From: Bradyrhizobium guangxiense
GTDB taxonomy: Bacteria > Pseudomonadota > Alphaproteobacteria > Rhizobiales > Xanthobacteraceae
Reading direction: 5' to 3'
Length of the DNA stretch: 64,000 bases
Assembly: GCF_004114915.1 (NCBI RefSeq)
Contig: NZ_CP022220.1
Location: 806,001 to 870,000 of the forward strand
Within the stretch, counting starts at the first letter, position 1. Each line of letters opens with the position of its first letter. A model generated the notes under the pieces. That model was not told the origin of the DNA. It saw only the letters and a list, made by a program, of their open reading frames with translations, and did not search any database. Made by a program: the position numbers and the translations under genes. This document shows, one piece after another, positions 1-8,629 of this stretch.

Positions 1-206
1 ACTTTGCTCTTGCGAAAGGGGGCGCGGTTCAAGATAAAGTCCGGCACCTCTTGGCCTTGCAGATCATACCGCCAGATCGCAAACAGGCCTTCCCCCGGAT
101 TGCTCTTCAAGCTGCGTTGCCAAGCGACCGAAATGATCGCGTCTGTATCGATGTTAGGGCGCGGGAAACTGGCCGCGACACCCTCGACACGTGTGTATTT
201 CTCCAT
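1..206 (-). CDS. LeuD-like hydro-lyase small subunit (5' part only)
   Basis: Partial gene: the ATG is at 206 and the frame runs off the left edge after 68 codons. The visible N-terminus (MEKYTRVEGVAASFPRPNID, then TDAII) has the NIDTD motif typical of LeuD/aconitase small subunits (swivel domain). It would pair with the large subunit encoded just upstream, whose stop lies 17 nt before this start, to form a dehydratase/hydratase of the isopropylmalate isomerase family. Because it closes a gentisate operon, I infer a maleate hydratase (maleate to D-malate) rather than leucine biosynthesis. The substrate cannot be read from sequence alone; citraconate or isopropylmalate remain possible. Confidence 0.85.
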   Translation of the reverse strand, partial: MEKYTRVEGVAASFPRPNIDTDAIISVAWQRSLKSNPGEGLFAIWRYDLQGQEVPDFILNRAPFRKSK

Positions 207-223
207 ACGAATTCTCCGGCGGC

Positions 224-1633
224 CTAGGTTAAGTACCTTCTGACGTCCGTTACCGCCCCGGCAATCGCAGCGGCGGCCACCGAGGCGGGACTGGCTAGGT
301 GGGTGCGACTCTTTTGGCCTTGGCGCCCCTCGAAATTGCGGTTCGACGTAGAGATGCAACGCTTACCGGGTCCTACAAAGTCATCATTGATGGCGACGCA
401 CATGGAACATCCGGCCTCCCGCCACTCAAACCCAGCTTCCAGGAAGACTTTGTCGAGCCCCAGAGATTCAGCGGCATGTTTAACCTGCGCTGAGCCGGGT
501 ACCACAAGCGCGCGTACATGCGAAGCGACCTTGCGCCCCCGCACGACTTCGGCGGCAGCCTCTATATCGGAAAGGCGGCTGTTGGTGCATGAACCGATAA
601 ACGCCACGTCGACGGTGAGCCCTTCGAGAGACTGACCGGCCTCAAGACCGAGATAAGTCAGCGAACGGTCCATTGCGGCGCGACGCGCAAGGTCGTTAAC
701 CGCCGCGGGATCAGGAATCGGATCGCTGACGCTGCCAACATCCTCGGGGGTCGTCCCCCAGGTGACCTGCGGGCCGATGCTCGTGCAATCAACATCGACC
801 TCTCGATCGAAAACCGCTTCTGGGTCGGTCGGGAGCGAACGCCAGTAAGCCAATGACTGTTCCCACATTTCTCCCTTGGGCGAATAAGGCAGATCGTGGA
901 GATATTCGAATGTGACGTCATCGGCAGCTATAAGTCCAGCTCTCGCACCGAACTCGATCGACATATTGCAGATGGTTTGGCGTTCTTCTATCGACAAAGA
1001 CCGTATGACGCTGCCGGCATATTCCACAGCGTAGCCACGTCCCGCCGCAACGCCGATCTGACCAATCAATCTCAAAATGAGATCCTTGGCGTATACCCCT
1101 CGGTTGAGCTTGCCTTCGAAATTGATACGCATGCGTTTCGGCCGCCGCTGGACGATTGTCTGGGTCGCGAGCACATGCTCCACCTCGCTGGTGCCAATGC
1201 CCCAAGCCCAACAACCAAGTCCTCCACACGTTGCCGTATGGCTGTCGCCGCATACCAGTGTTGTGCCGGGCAAGACGATGCCGAGCTCAGGTGCGATTAC
1301 ATGGACAATGCCTTGCCGAGGATCGTCAACATCAATGAGTTCAATCTTATGAGCCTGACAATTTTCACGTAACAGCTGCACGAATTCCCGACCACCAGCG
1401 AACGTCTCTCCCGTACGACCTTTCGCCGTGGAAAGGATGTGATCGACAACAGCATAGGTCAGTTCGGGATTACGGGTCTTGCGGCCAGCACGCTTCAAGC
1501 CCTCGAAGGCGGCAGCCGATGTGCATTCATGAACCATGTGCCGGTCCACATGAAGAAGAAACACGCCATCTTCAATCTCCCGGATAACATGCGACAGCCA
1601 GATCTTGTCGAACAGAGTTTCGCTGTTTGCCAT
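224..1633 (-). CDS. LeuC-like hydro-lyase large subunit, probable maleate hydratase
   Basis: A 470-residue aconitase-superfamily large subunit starting at MANSETLFDKIWLSH. An in-frame upstream extension to 1672 lacks family similarity, so I take 1633. The [4Fe-4S] ligands are visible: Cys349 in GSCTNSR and Cys409/Cys412 in CSMC. The GDSHT motif sits in the N-terminal half. Length matches LeuC (about 470). The LeuD-like partner follows 17 nt downstream on the same strand, and gentisate dioxygenase lies upstream across 316 bp. By analogy with the HbzIJ-type maleate hydratase of isomerase-free gentisate routes, I infer hydration of maleate to D-malate. Leucine-pathway isomerase is the main alternative, but a second LeuCD pair at 59-61 kb and the catabolic context argue that neither need be the housekeeping enzyme. 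Confidence 0.88.
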   Translation of the reverse strand: MANSETLFDKIWLSHVIREIEDGVFLLHVDRHMVHECTSAAAFEGLKRAGRKTRNPELTYAVVDHILSTAKGRTGETFAGGREFVQLLRENCQAHKIELIDVDDPRQGIVHVIAPELGIVLPGTTLVCGDSHTATCGGLGCWAWGIGTSEVEHVLATQTIVQRRPKRMRINFEGKLNRGVYAKDLILRLIGQIGVAAGRGYAVEYAGSVIRSLSIEERQTICNMSIEFGARAGLIAADDVTFEYLHDLPYSPKGEMWEQSLAYWRSLPTDPEAVFDREVDVDCTSIGPQVTWGTTPEDVGSVSDPIPDPAAVNDLARRAAMDRSLTYLGLEAGQSLEGLTVDVAFIGSCTNSRLSDIEAAAEVVRGRKVASHVRALVVPGSAQVKHAAESLGLDKVFLEAGFEWREAGCSMCVAINDDFVGPGKRCISTSNRNFEGRQGQKSRTHLASPASVAAAAIAGAVTDVRRYLT

Positions 1634-1949
1634 GGCGCTAATCGACTTGTCCCAAGGGGCTTGAATTCTCACGAGGTGAGCGAGCCGTACACGAGCTTTG
1701 GGAAGTTAAGAACCTCGGACATTGCCCAATAGGAGAAAATTGCAAACACCCCTTTTGCCCGGCTAGCAAATCGATGCTGTGCGTCAGATGCGCTTAAGTA
1801 CTCGCGGTCCACGCAAAATAGAACGATCGGCCTGCATCAGGCCTGCGCTATCTACAAGAGCAACTTTCTGGAAACGCGGAGCGAGCCAACGGGTATTGCC
1901 TGCGCAAACAACTACGCCGGGCACAACGATTGCAAGAGGCGAAAGCTGC
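1634..1949. other. 316-bp spacer upstream of leuC-like gene
   Basis: Non-coding gap between the end of the gentisate dioxygenase gene and the leuC-like start, both on the minus strand. Open frames here do not resemble proteins. It may hold a secondary promoter for the LeuCD-like pair, but I see no convincing motif. Confidence 0.4.
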
Positions 1950-3020
1950 CTATTGACGTCCGTTCGGATGATCTTCTTGGCGAGCCAAACCGAAAGGTTC
2001 CAATATAGGCTGATCGCTTGTCCGGAACAGAATCGATTTCTCATACGCAATATATTCGCACCACGACCAAGCCGGCTCTGCGATCACATCGCGCTCTGAC
2101 CATTCGTGCTTGACGCCATCGATAATGGTGGCACCGCTTCCCTTCGCAACAACACAAAGACTACTCGATGTGCGTCGTCGTGCCTTCGAGTGGAAGCCTT
2201 TACGGAATCCGTTCACGTGACAGGCGATTGTCGGCATGACATGCCCACCCGTGATAGGATTTACGTATTCGTAAACGACACCCTCGTACGGGTCATCATC
2301 GTCGCGGTCCAGTCCGGCTTGTATCATTGCTTCGGCGGCAGCCCATTTGTACACCAACTGGGGCGAGGCCGGCGGTTGCGCGCGCGTCCGACCTTGTAGC
2401 ATTCCGAGCGCGCCAATATCTTCGTAAGAGCCCACAGTATTGGTATAGGGTTCTAAGGATTTGCTAGGATGCATCTCGAAACAATCGGCTCGCATGTATG
2501 AAACGAATGGGGTATCGAGCGCATCGAACCAAACCATTGGCTCCGTCCCGCCATTGTGCGCGTGACTATGCCAGCACCCTCCAGGCGTGAGCAAAAGATC
2601 AAGCTCGTGCATATCCGCGCGCGTGCCATCGACGACCGTGAACGCACCACTTCCCGACAAGATGAAGCGCAGCGCTGAATAGGTGTGCCGGTGCGCCGGT
2701 GCGACTTCGCCAGGTAGGATCATCTGCAACGCGCCATTGAGCGTAGGCGTTGCTGCTGCGGACCGTGGCATCCCGGGATTCTCAAACAGAAGAATTCGGC
2801 GCTCAGTGCCCGGCCCGGCCAATGATGTCTTAACAGCTTCCTCGAACTCAGCGTGCAAGTCGCGCCACCGCCATACATGGCCGCGCGCCTTGTAGCCCAT
2901 CTCTTCGGCGACCCCGCTGGTATTCCAGATGGGAATGATACTCAGCCGCTTCATACGATCGGCCCGCTCGGCTGTGGGATCGGCATGTTTCGGATCTGGC
3001 TGAGCCGTGCTGTTCGACAT
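1950..3020 (-). CDS. Gentisate 1,2-dioxygenase (bicupin)
   Basis: A 356-residue bicupin protein; family length is about 345-370. It opens the gentisate ring between C1 and C2 to maleylpyruvate using Fe(II) and O2 in the cytoplasm. The first cupin has the metal-site signature APAHRHTYSALRFI (His110, His112) and TPGGCWHSHAHNG. The second cupin (about residues 265-330) keeps the fold pattern but reads WSWCEYIA, where many relatives have Trp-x-Glu-His, as expected if only one cupin binds iron. The FAH-family gene lies 96 bp upstream and the flavin hydroxylase gene beyond it, giving a co-directional catabolic set. A salicylate- or hydroxynaphthoate-1,2-dioxygenase activity of the same family cannot be excluded. 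Confidence 0.85.
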   Translation of the reverse strand: MSNSTAQPDPKHADPTAERADRMKRLSIIPIWNTSGVAEEMGYKARGHVWRWRDLHAEFEEAVKTSLAGPGTERRILLFENPGMPRSAAATPTLNGALQMILPGEVAPAHRHTYSALRFILSGSGAFTVVDGTRADMHELDLLLTPGGCWHSHAHNGGTEPMVWFDALDTPFVSYMRADCFEMHPSKSLEPYTNTVGSYEDIGALGMLQGRTRAQPPASPQLVYKWAAAEAMIQAGLDRDDDDPYEGVVYEYVNPITGGHVMPTIACHVNGFRKGFHSKARRRTSSSLCVVAKGSGATIIDGVKHEWSERDVIAEPAWSWCEYIAYEKSILFRTSDQPILEPFGLARQEDHPNGRQ

Positions 3021-3116
3021 TTTGGTTCCTCAACTTTAGTTCGAGCTTGCCGCCACGCTGCGGTTGATTAGACCTGCCGGCTAGCATGAAATTGCAGGAC
3101 GAGGACTGCGCCTCCT

Positions 3117-4025
3117 CTAATTTTTGGCTATGCGCGGTGATCGGAGCATTTCGTCCGCCGACCAATCGCCGGCCTCGATCAGGAGCGTCATTTCGCCAAT
3201 ATCCTGTACGCCAACGACGACGCGGTCGCCCGGTACAATTTCGGATACTCCTTCGGGAGTGCCGCTCATGATGATGTCGCCGGGATGAAGTGTATAATAG
3301 GCGGACGCGAACGCGATCAGCTTGGGAACCGACCATATGAGGTGTCGCGTATTCGATCGCTGCTTCTCCTTGCCGTTTATGCTCAGATAAAGGTCAAGAA
3401 CCCCGGGATCGGGAATCTCATCTCGCGTAACCAACCAGGGTCCCAAGACGGAATAGGTGTCGATTGATTTCCGCAGGCTCCGCTCTTCGGGACCACGGAC
3501 AACCGCGTCGACAGCAACGGCGTACCCAGCGACATACTGCAAGGCGTCTGCCTGCGGGATGTTGCGACCCCGTCGACCTATAACAACACCCAACTCGGCT
3601 TCGGGGTCGTGCCTTCGCGTCGGATCGCCCAGTCTGATCAGCGATCCCGGGCCCACTAGCGAACTATTGGCCTTCAAAAAAAGACCGGCTCTGTCGATCG
3701 TCTGAACCTCCGATCGGCCCTGCCGCAATTCTTGATTGTTCGTCCCCTCGTCGAGATGGAGCTGATAGTTGACAGGGGCAGCGATGATCTTAGACGGATT
3801 AGCGACGGGGCTATCAAGCCGAACCGAGCTCACGGGAATGCGTCGAGCGCGCCCGGCCAGCTCCTGTGCCTTGGCGATGACGCGGTCCAAATGCTCGATC
3901 ATGATGTCGTGCTGCGGAAACGGCCACTTGAGGCTGGGCAGCACGTCCAGCGCCTCGGTAACGACGAGAATTTCGCCATCTCGCACGATACCAAGCTGAT
4001 TTCCATCGAAACGACAGAGCCGCAT
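3117..4025 (-). CDS. FAH-family hydrolase, probable maleyl/fumarylpyruvate hydrolase
   Basis: A 302-residue fumarylacetoacetate-hydrolase-fold protein. The metal-binding acid motif lies in the stretch DPEAELGVVIGRRG, and the C-terminal family hallmarks are HPGDIIMSGTPEGV and the GDRV segment. It would cleave the C-C bond of maleylpyruvate or fumarylpyruvate. The gene lies between the hydroxylase fusion and gentisate dioxygenase, with gaps of 63 and 96 bp, so it is very likely co-transcribed. With no isomerase seen and a LeuCD-like pair downstream, I favour direct maleylpyruvate hydrolysis to maleate and pyruvate. If an isomerase is encoded elsewhere, fumarylpyruvate hydrolase would be the better name. 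Confidence 0.82.
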   Translation of the reverse strand: MRLCRFDGNQLGIVRDGEILVVTEALDVLPSLKWPFPQHDIMIEHLDRVIAKAQELAGRARRIPVSSVRLDSPVANPSKIIAAPVNYQLHLDEGTNNQELRQGRSEVQTIDRAGLFLKANSSLVGPGSLIRLGDPTRRHDPEAELGVVIGRRGRNIPQADALQYVAGYAVAVDAVVRGPEERSLRKSIDTYSVLGPWLVTRDEIPDPGVLDLYLSINGKEKQRSNTRHLIWSVPKLIAFASAYYTLHPGDIIMSGTPEGVSEIVPGDRVVVGVQDIGEMTLLIEAGDWSADEMLRSPRIAKN

Positions 4026-4088
4026 ATTATTCTCTCCTATCCAGATAGAGCGGTTAGGGCAGCCAAGCCGCCGGCTTATGCCCTAACC

Positions 4089-6200
4089 CTATGGCGTCGC
4101 CCCGACGTAAGTGTTGGAGTGGGCGTGGCGCCGAATCGCGCGAAAGAACTCGTCCGTCTCCGGCAGAAACTCGAACAGCGCAAAACTATGAATGCTATCG
4201 TCGAACAAGTGCAGTTCGGCATCTCCGCCCGCCGATTTAGCAGCAGCGACCAATGCACGAGCGTCGTCAGCGAGGGCTTCTCCACGCGCCGCAAAGACGC
4301 GCATCGGTGGTAGCCCGGCAAGATTTCCGCGAAGCGGCGAAATGGCGGGATCATCGGGCTCTCGGTCTTGGATGAACGCACCAGCCAAAGTCAGTAGTCG
4401 CCGCCGGGTCATCCAGGGCTCGGTTCGTCTATTGCCGTCGATACTGGCCGCCGTCAGCGTGAGATCGGCAAAGGGCGACAGGAGATAAAGGGCGGCGGGC
4501 CGAGTGACATTCTCGTGACGGAGCTTTGCGGCGAGACTTAAAGCAAGACCACCGCCCGAGCATTCGCCACTGACTGCAACTGGGTCTGCGCGCCGCGAAA
4601 GCCACGCAAAGGCCGCTCGCACATCCTCCTGCATTTGCATTGGCGTATGTTCCGGGACAAGTCGGAACTCGGGTACCAACGCCCAGCCACCGATCGCGCG
4701 CGCTAGACCAGCTGCAAGCAAAACCGAGCTCTTAGCCGAACCAAACACATATCCTCCCCCATGAAGATGAAGAACGGCAGGACCACTTTTCCCGCCGGGG
4801 GGAATGACGCATAACGCAGGCACCCCGTCGCAGTCGACGGTTTCTACCGACACATCCTCTGGCAACGCACATAGACTCGACATGAACCGCTCGTAAGCAG
4901 CCCGTTCGCTCATCCAGTCTTCATCTTCGAACTTGAGAGCATTCGACCAAAGATCGAACGCGCGGGCGGCGGCCGGCCGCGACGGCCGCACCAATGGACT
5001 GGCGTTAAACAGGTCGAATGGCTTGTTTGATTCGGCGACTTCATCATAGCCATAGAGCCACGCAAACCGCTCATACCCAGCTTGGTCGAGCTTCAGCATG
5101 CCCCGCCCCATCCGTCCGTAAGCCGCCTGACGCTCGGGTGCCTTTTCATGAAATGCCGTAAGATCGCCGCGACTTTGGTGAAGCAACCGAGTGGTCCGCG
5201 GCTTCCGCCGCGCTTGAAACTCGGAAAAAGCGGCTTCCAAGTTGCTCCCGCTCCGGTGCAAACAAGCCGCCAACGCCACCGAATCTTCGAGCGCCATCGC
5301 CGCACCGGAGCCGGATGTCGGCAGCACCGGGTGGGCCGCGTCGCCAATCAGAACTATTCGCCCGCGATGCCATTCTGGCAGGGGATAACGATAATTGATC
5401 GCCGTGATGAAAGCTTCGGTTACAGCCTCAGTGATCTCTCGGACGTCTTTGCAGGCGTCCTTAAATGAGGCGCGCAAATCCGCGACATCCCCAGCTGTGG
5501 CCCAGTCCTCACGATGGATCTCATCGGCAGGTACGTAGAAGGCTGCATAAAACTGTTTGCCGCGACGAATCGGATAGCAAACCACGTGGCGACCCGCACC
5601 GCTCCACACATTGGTATCCAATGTTAGCGCTTTGCTGAGAAGCGTCGTTGGTAGAACGGTCCGCCAGGCGAGGAGGCCCGTAGATATCGACTCGCTTTCT
5701 CCAAAAATTGCGCTTCGCACCTTGGAACGCAGGCCATCGGCTCCGATTAGGAGATCGCCAAGAACAGCCTCACCCCTCTCGAGAATGACGGTAACACTTC
5801 GATCATCTTGCTTCACATCGACAACAGAGCAGTTGAGCCGGATCTCCGTTCCGTCCAAATGTCTTGCAAGAGCGTCGATCAAATCGCGGCGATGCGTCTT
5901 GTAAAGCGGGGCGCCATACAGCTTGGCTCCCGCTTCGCCCAGTTGGGTGCGATTGCGTACCTCACCGCTCACCATATCATAAAATGTAATCGTCTCGGGC
6001 GGCTCATCCGAGCGCTTTATCTCCGCCGCAATGCCCAGCGATTCAAGAACGCGCATAGCATGAGGTCCAAGGACAACACCTGCTCCAACCTCGCTTAACT
6101 CCGCCGCTCGCTCGATGACGGTCACGTCGATGCCGTTACGACGCAAAGCAACCGCCGTAGCCAGTCCGGCCACTCCGGCTCCGACAATCAGGGCACGCAT
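4089..6200 (-). CDS. Fused FAD aromatic hydroxylase and HSL-type alpha/beta hydrolase
   Basis: One uninterrupted 703-codon frame joins two enzymes. Residues 1 to about 385 form a group A flavoprotein hydroxylase of the salicylate / 3-hydroxybenzoate 6-hydroxylase type: GAGVAG at 7-12, GADG near 156, and GDAAHP with Asp287. Residues of about 420-700 form a hormone-sensitive-lipase-family hydrolase: HGGG at 480-483 for the oxyanion hole and His671 in SIHSF. The nucleophile elbow reads GECSGGG rather than GDSAGG, which puts Cys547 at the usual serine position, and Glu641 replaces the usual acid Asp (GEALADD). The start at 6200 has GGGAGG six bases upstream; longer starts lack a ribosome site. 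Context suggests gentisate formation from a hydroxybenzoate, with the hydrolase perhaps releasing it from an ester or thioester; that role is inference. Confidence 0.88.
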   Translation of the reverse strand: MRALIVGAGVAGLATAVALRRNGIDVTVIERAAELSEVGAGVVLGPHAMRVLESLGIAAEIKRSDEPPETITFYDMVSGEVRNRTQLGEAGAKLYGAPLYKTHRRDLIDALARHLDGTEIRLNCSVVDVKQDDRSVTVILERGEAVLGDLLIGADGLRSKVRSAIFGESESISTGLLAWRTVLPTTLLSKALTLDTNVWSGAGRHVVCYPIRRGKQFYAAFYVPADEIHREDWATAGDVADLRASFKDACKDVREITEAVTEAFITAINYRYPLPEWHRGRIVLIGDAAHPVLPTSGSGAAMALEDSVALAACLHRSGSNLEAAFSEFQARRKPRTTRLLHQSRGDLTAFHEKAPERQAAYGRMGRGMLKLDQAGYERFAWLYGYDEVAESNKPFDLFNASPLVRPSRPAAARAFDLWSNALKFEDEDWMSERAAYERFMSSLCALPEDVSVETVDCDGVPALCVIPPGGKSGPAVLHLHGGGYVFGSAKSSVLLAAGLARAIGGWALVPEFRLVPEHTPMQMQEDVRAAFAWLSRRADPVAVSGECSGGGLALSLAAKLRHENVTRPAALYLLSPFADLTLTAASIDGNRRTEPWMTRRRLLTLAGAFIQDREPDDPAISPLRGNLAGLPPMRVFAARGEALADDARALVAAAKSAGGDAELHLFDDSIHSFALFEFLPETDEFFRAIRRHAHSNTYVGATP

Positions 6201-6695
6201 AGCCATCCTCCCGTAGTTGGACATCTGTGACCGATATCCTTTATTCGCAGGTTAAGCTCACCAGTCGTCGAACCGACCAGAGCGCTGCGGGTTAAGGCGA
6301 GCTTTCCGGGCTACTCACTGCCCGGTCAATCATCGACCTACGTCGCGCTGCCGCCTTGTCATTTTGGTAAACGTGTTTCCTATTCTGTCGTTTGTCAAGC
6401 AGCGCCCAGTCCTGGCGGCAAACCCCAAGCCAAACTCTTTCCGTCGCACAAGTATGCGGCGCAGTATTGTCCTATTCCGCTAGTCGCACCGATTGTAAGT
6501 TCCGGCGATACCCTCAAGCCCTGCGGCATGCATACGCCCGCCGCTACACAACTTTTGCTGACCTATGAAACAGCTGATCTCTCCTGTTCGGTGCAGCTTT
6601 CCACTATGCGGGGCCGTTCAAAGCGCACCGCCGCCACATAGCAGTGCGACGTGCACCAATCGATGCGACCCTGCTGCGAGCGAGGTTAAACAATA
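6201..6695. promoter_or_regulatory. Divergent promoter region with a possible IclR-type box
   Basis: A 495-bp non-coding region between the gentisate operon (minus) and an SDR gene (plus), so it should contain promoters for both. At 6366-6380 the sequence GGTAAACGTGTTTCC is an imperfect dyad similar in shape to IclR-family boxes (TGGAAA...TTTCCA). An IclR regulator is encoded at 9.1-10.0 kb. The link is a guess; no clear -35/-10 pair was identified. Confidence 0.3.
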
Positions 6696-7439
6696 ATGGC
6701 TGGCCGTCTGGCTGGACGTCACATTTTGATCTCGGGCGGCGGAAGCGGAATCGGCCATGCCACCGCCATGCGATGCGCCGAGGAAGGAGCGGTGGTGACT
6801 GTTGTCGGACGGCGGCTCGATTGCTTGAAAGAGGTCGCCAGGTTGACGCGAGGACACGCTATTGCGGCGGATCTTACCGACGAGGCGCAAGCATTTGCCG
6901 CGGTGAACGACGCCGCGGCCCTTATGGGCTGTCTCGATGGTATCATCAATTGCGTCGGCAATGCCGAGGCCGCTGTTCTAGAAGATATCGACTTAGCTCG
7001 TTGGGACGCGAGTCTTCGCACCAACCTTACGTCTCACTACCTGGTCTGCAGAGCAGCATTGCCACATCTTCGAAAGACTCGAGCAGCAGCCATCGTCAAC
7101 GTGTCGGCACTGGCAGGGATACGACCCGGTGTAAGCAGCGCGGCGTACGGAGCCGCAAAGGCCGGCGTCATCCAATTTACCAAGACACTTGCTGCCCAGT
7201 TGGCGCCCGATATACGAGTGAACTGCGTCTGCCCGGGGGCCGTCGATACTGAGATGATGGACCGATTTTTGGCCGGAAAGTCAGCCTCGCAACAAGACGC
7301 TTTTCTGGCGAGGTACGCGCTGAGGCGGCTGGCAATTCCCCTAGAAATAGCAAATCTCTTGCTGTTCCTGGTCAGTTCGGAGGCTCAGTACATCACAGGC
7401 AGCAACTATGTCTGCGACGGAGGTCGGGCCTATCAGTGA
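6696..7439 (+). CDS. SDR-family NAD(P)-dependent oxidoreductase
   Basis: A 247-residue classical short-chain dehydrogenase/reductase. The Rossmann motif is ISGGGSGIGHA near residues 11-21, the NAG-like element reads NCVGNAE, and the catalytic Ser-Tyr-Lys includes NVSALAG with Tyr151 and Lys155 (YGAAK). The C-terminal GSNYVCDGGRA is typical of FabG-like enzymes. A GAGG ribosome site lies about 10 bases before the ATG. It is transcribed away from the gentisate operon and ends facing an FAH-family gene. Substrate unknown: a hydroxy-aromatic alcohol or ring-dihydrodiol intermediate is plausible from context but unproven. Confidence 0.85.
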   Translation: MAGRLAGRHILISGGGSGIGHATAMRCAEEGAVVTVVGRRLDCLKEVARLTRGHAIAADLTDEAQAFAAVNDAAALMGCLDGIINCVGNAEAAVLEDIDLARWDASLRTNLTSHYLVCRAALPHLRKTRAAAIVNVSALAGIRPGVSSAAYGAAKAGVIQFTKTLAAQLAPDIRVNCVCPGAVDTEMMDRFLAGKSASQQDAFLARYALRRLAIPLEIANLLLFLVSSEAQYITGSNYVCDGGRAYQ

Positions 7440-7555
7440 TAGGGAGGTCCTACCGAACGGAACTTGTCACCTGTCCAGTCGACACTGGATCATGACGGCT
7501 AGGCTAAGGCTGGCACGCTTGGATAAGGCGACCAGCCTAATTTGCAGATGAGATC

Positions 7556-7571
7556 GGGCCTAGACAGGCCC
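7556..7571. terminator. Short hairpin between convergent genes
   Basis: Perfect inverted repeat GGGCCT-AGAC-AGGCCC, lying between the SDR gene (plus, ends 7439) and the FAH-family gene (minus, ends 7673). It is placed where a bidirectional terminator would be expected, but no T-run follows on either strand, so the call is weak. Confidence 0.3.
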
Positions 7572-7672
7572 GCGATGGCTCGGTGTCGACAGAGCAGGCA
7601 TGGCGCGCTGCCAAGCCCGCTCAGCCCTTTTGAAAGATCTGACAGTGCGAACCGCGGGTCGGACCGCTTGAA

Positions 7673-8629
7673 CTAGGTCGGCAGCCGCGAATTCGCGGGG
7701 ACGATCCGCGGCGGCCCCAGAGCGCCACGCTGGGTGCGCGGCTTCTTCACGAAGTCTGCAAACTCGGCATCGACGCCGTATGGCCAGCTGCGCTTGAGAG
7801 GGTCCTCCACTAACGTCGTCAGCCGACCGAGCCCCGTTATTTCCTGAACGATGGTATCGCCATGCTGCATCGGACCTAAACCCTGACGGTTGCAGCCTGT
7901 CGCGATTATATCGCCTGGGAAGAACGTATTGAACATCGAGGCCTTGTGAATGAGCGCCGGGATTCGATGGGCCATGTCACTTGTGTGGTAGTCCTGCCGT
8001 AGCTCGCCGTTGGCCCAAAGCCGGACCTGCAGATCGTGAGGGTCCCGCACTTCATCCTTTGTCACGACCAAGGGACCAAGAGGCGCAAACGTATCCCAAT
8101 TCTTTTGCGTGAAAAATGACATCTGACCGTTCGACAATATGCCGCGTGCGGACCCGTCTTGAACGATCGTGTATCCAAAAACATAATCCAACGCTTCGCT
8201 CTCCGAGACGTCCTTGCAGGTCTTGCCTATGACCACGCCTAGTTCCAATTCGTGATGGACGATGGTCACTTCGACCTTAGGAAGAATCATTGTGTCGCCA
8301 TCGCCAATGATCGCAGATGGCGATTTGTGAAAGAACTCAAGATCGCTGATATTGCCTTCGATCCCCTCTTTATAGTTCGCTGCGGCGCACAGAATTTTAG
8401 ATGGTCGCGGCAGCGGCGCTCTCAGCCGCACTTCGGAGACTGGGCGGCCCTTCGTGCGCGACACGTAATCCTCCAAGAGCGGCCGGTAGGTCGCCCAGTT
8501 AGTCATCAGACCTTCCATCAGGTATTGAGGCCCGCATTTCGCGAGCGCGGAAACCGGCTTTGTGATGTCGACAATTTCATTCTCTTTGATTGCCCCGGGT
8601 ATGAACTCGTTGAACAAAGCTAGTTTCAT
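7673..8629 (-). CDS. FAH-family protein (2-hydroxyhepta-diene-dioate isomerase / hydrolase type)
   Basis: A 318-residue fumarylacetoacetate-hydrolase-fold protein beginning MKLALFNEFIPGAIKENEIV. The start at 8629 has GAGGAG nine bases upstream, so the 24-residue extension to 8701 is rejected. The metal-site segment VHHELELGVVIGKTC and the end motif FFPGDIIATGCNRQGLGP are visible; the usual GTPxG is replaced by GCNRQG, a variant worth noting for substrate specificity. It stands alone on the minus strand, between an SDR gene and an IclR regulator gene. It belongs to a different branch from the copies at 3.1 kb and 23.3 kb. Likely acts on a ring-cleavage product or its isomer; exact reaction unknown. 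Confidence 0.8.
   Translation of the reverse strand: MKLALFNEFIPGAIKENEIVDITKPVSALAKCGPQYLMEGLMTNWATYRPLLEDYVSRTKGRPVSEVRLRAPLPRPSKILCAAANYKEGIEGNISDLEFFHKSPSAIIGDGDTMILPKVEVTIVHHELELGVVIGKTCKDVSESEALDYVFGYTIVQDGSARGILSNGQMSFFTQKNWDTFAPLGPLVVTKDEVRDPHDLQVRLWANGELRQDYHTSDMAHRIPALIHKASMFNTFFPGDIIATGCNRQGLGPMQHGDTIVQEITGLGRLTTLVEDPLKRSWPYGVDAEFADFVKKPRTQRGALGPPRIVPANSRLPT

Noticed and set aside
224..1633. Housekeeping leucine biosynthesis for the LeuCD-like genes
   Set aside because: No leuA or leuB nearby, the genes sit at the end of a gentisate operon, and a second LeuCD pair is present; kept only as an alternative.
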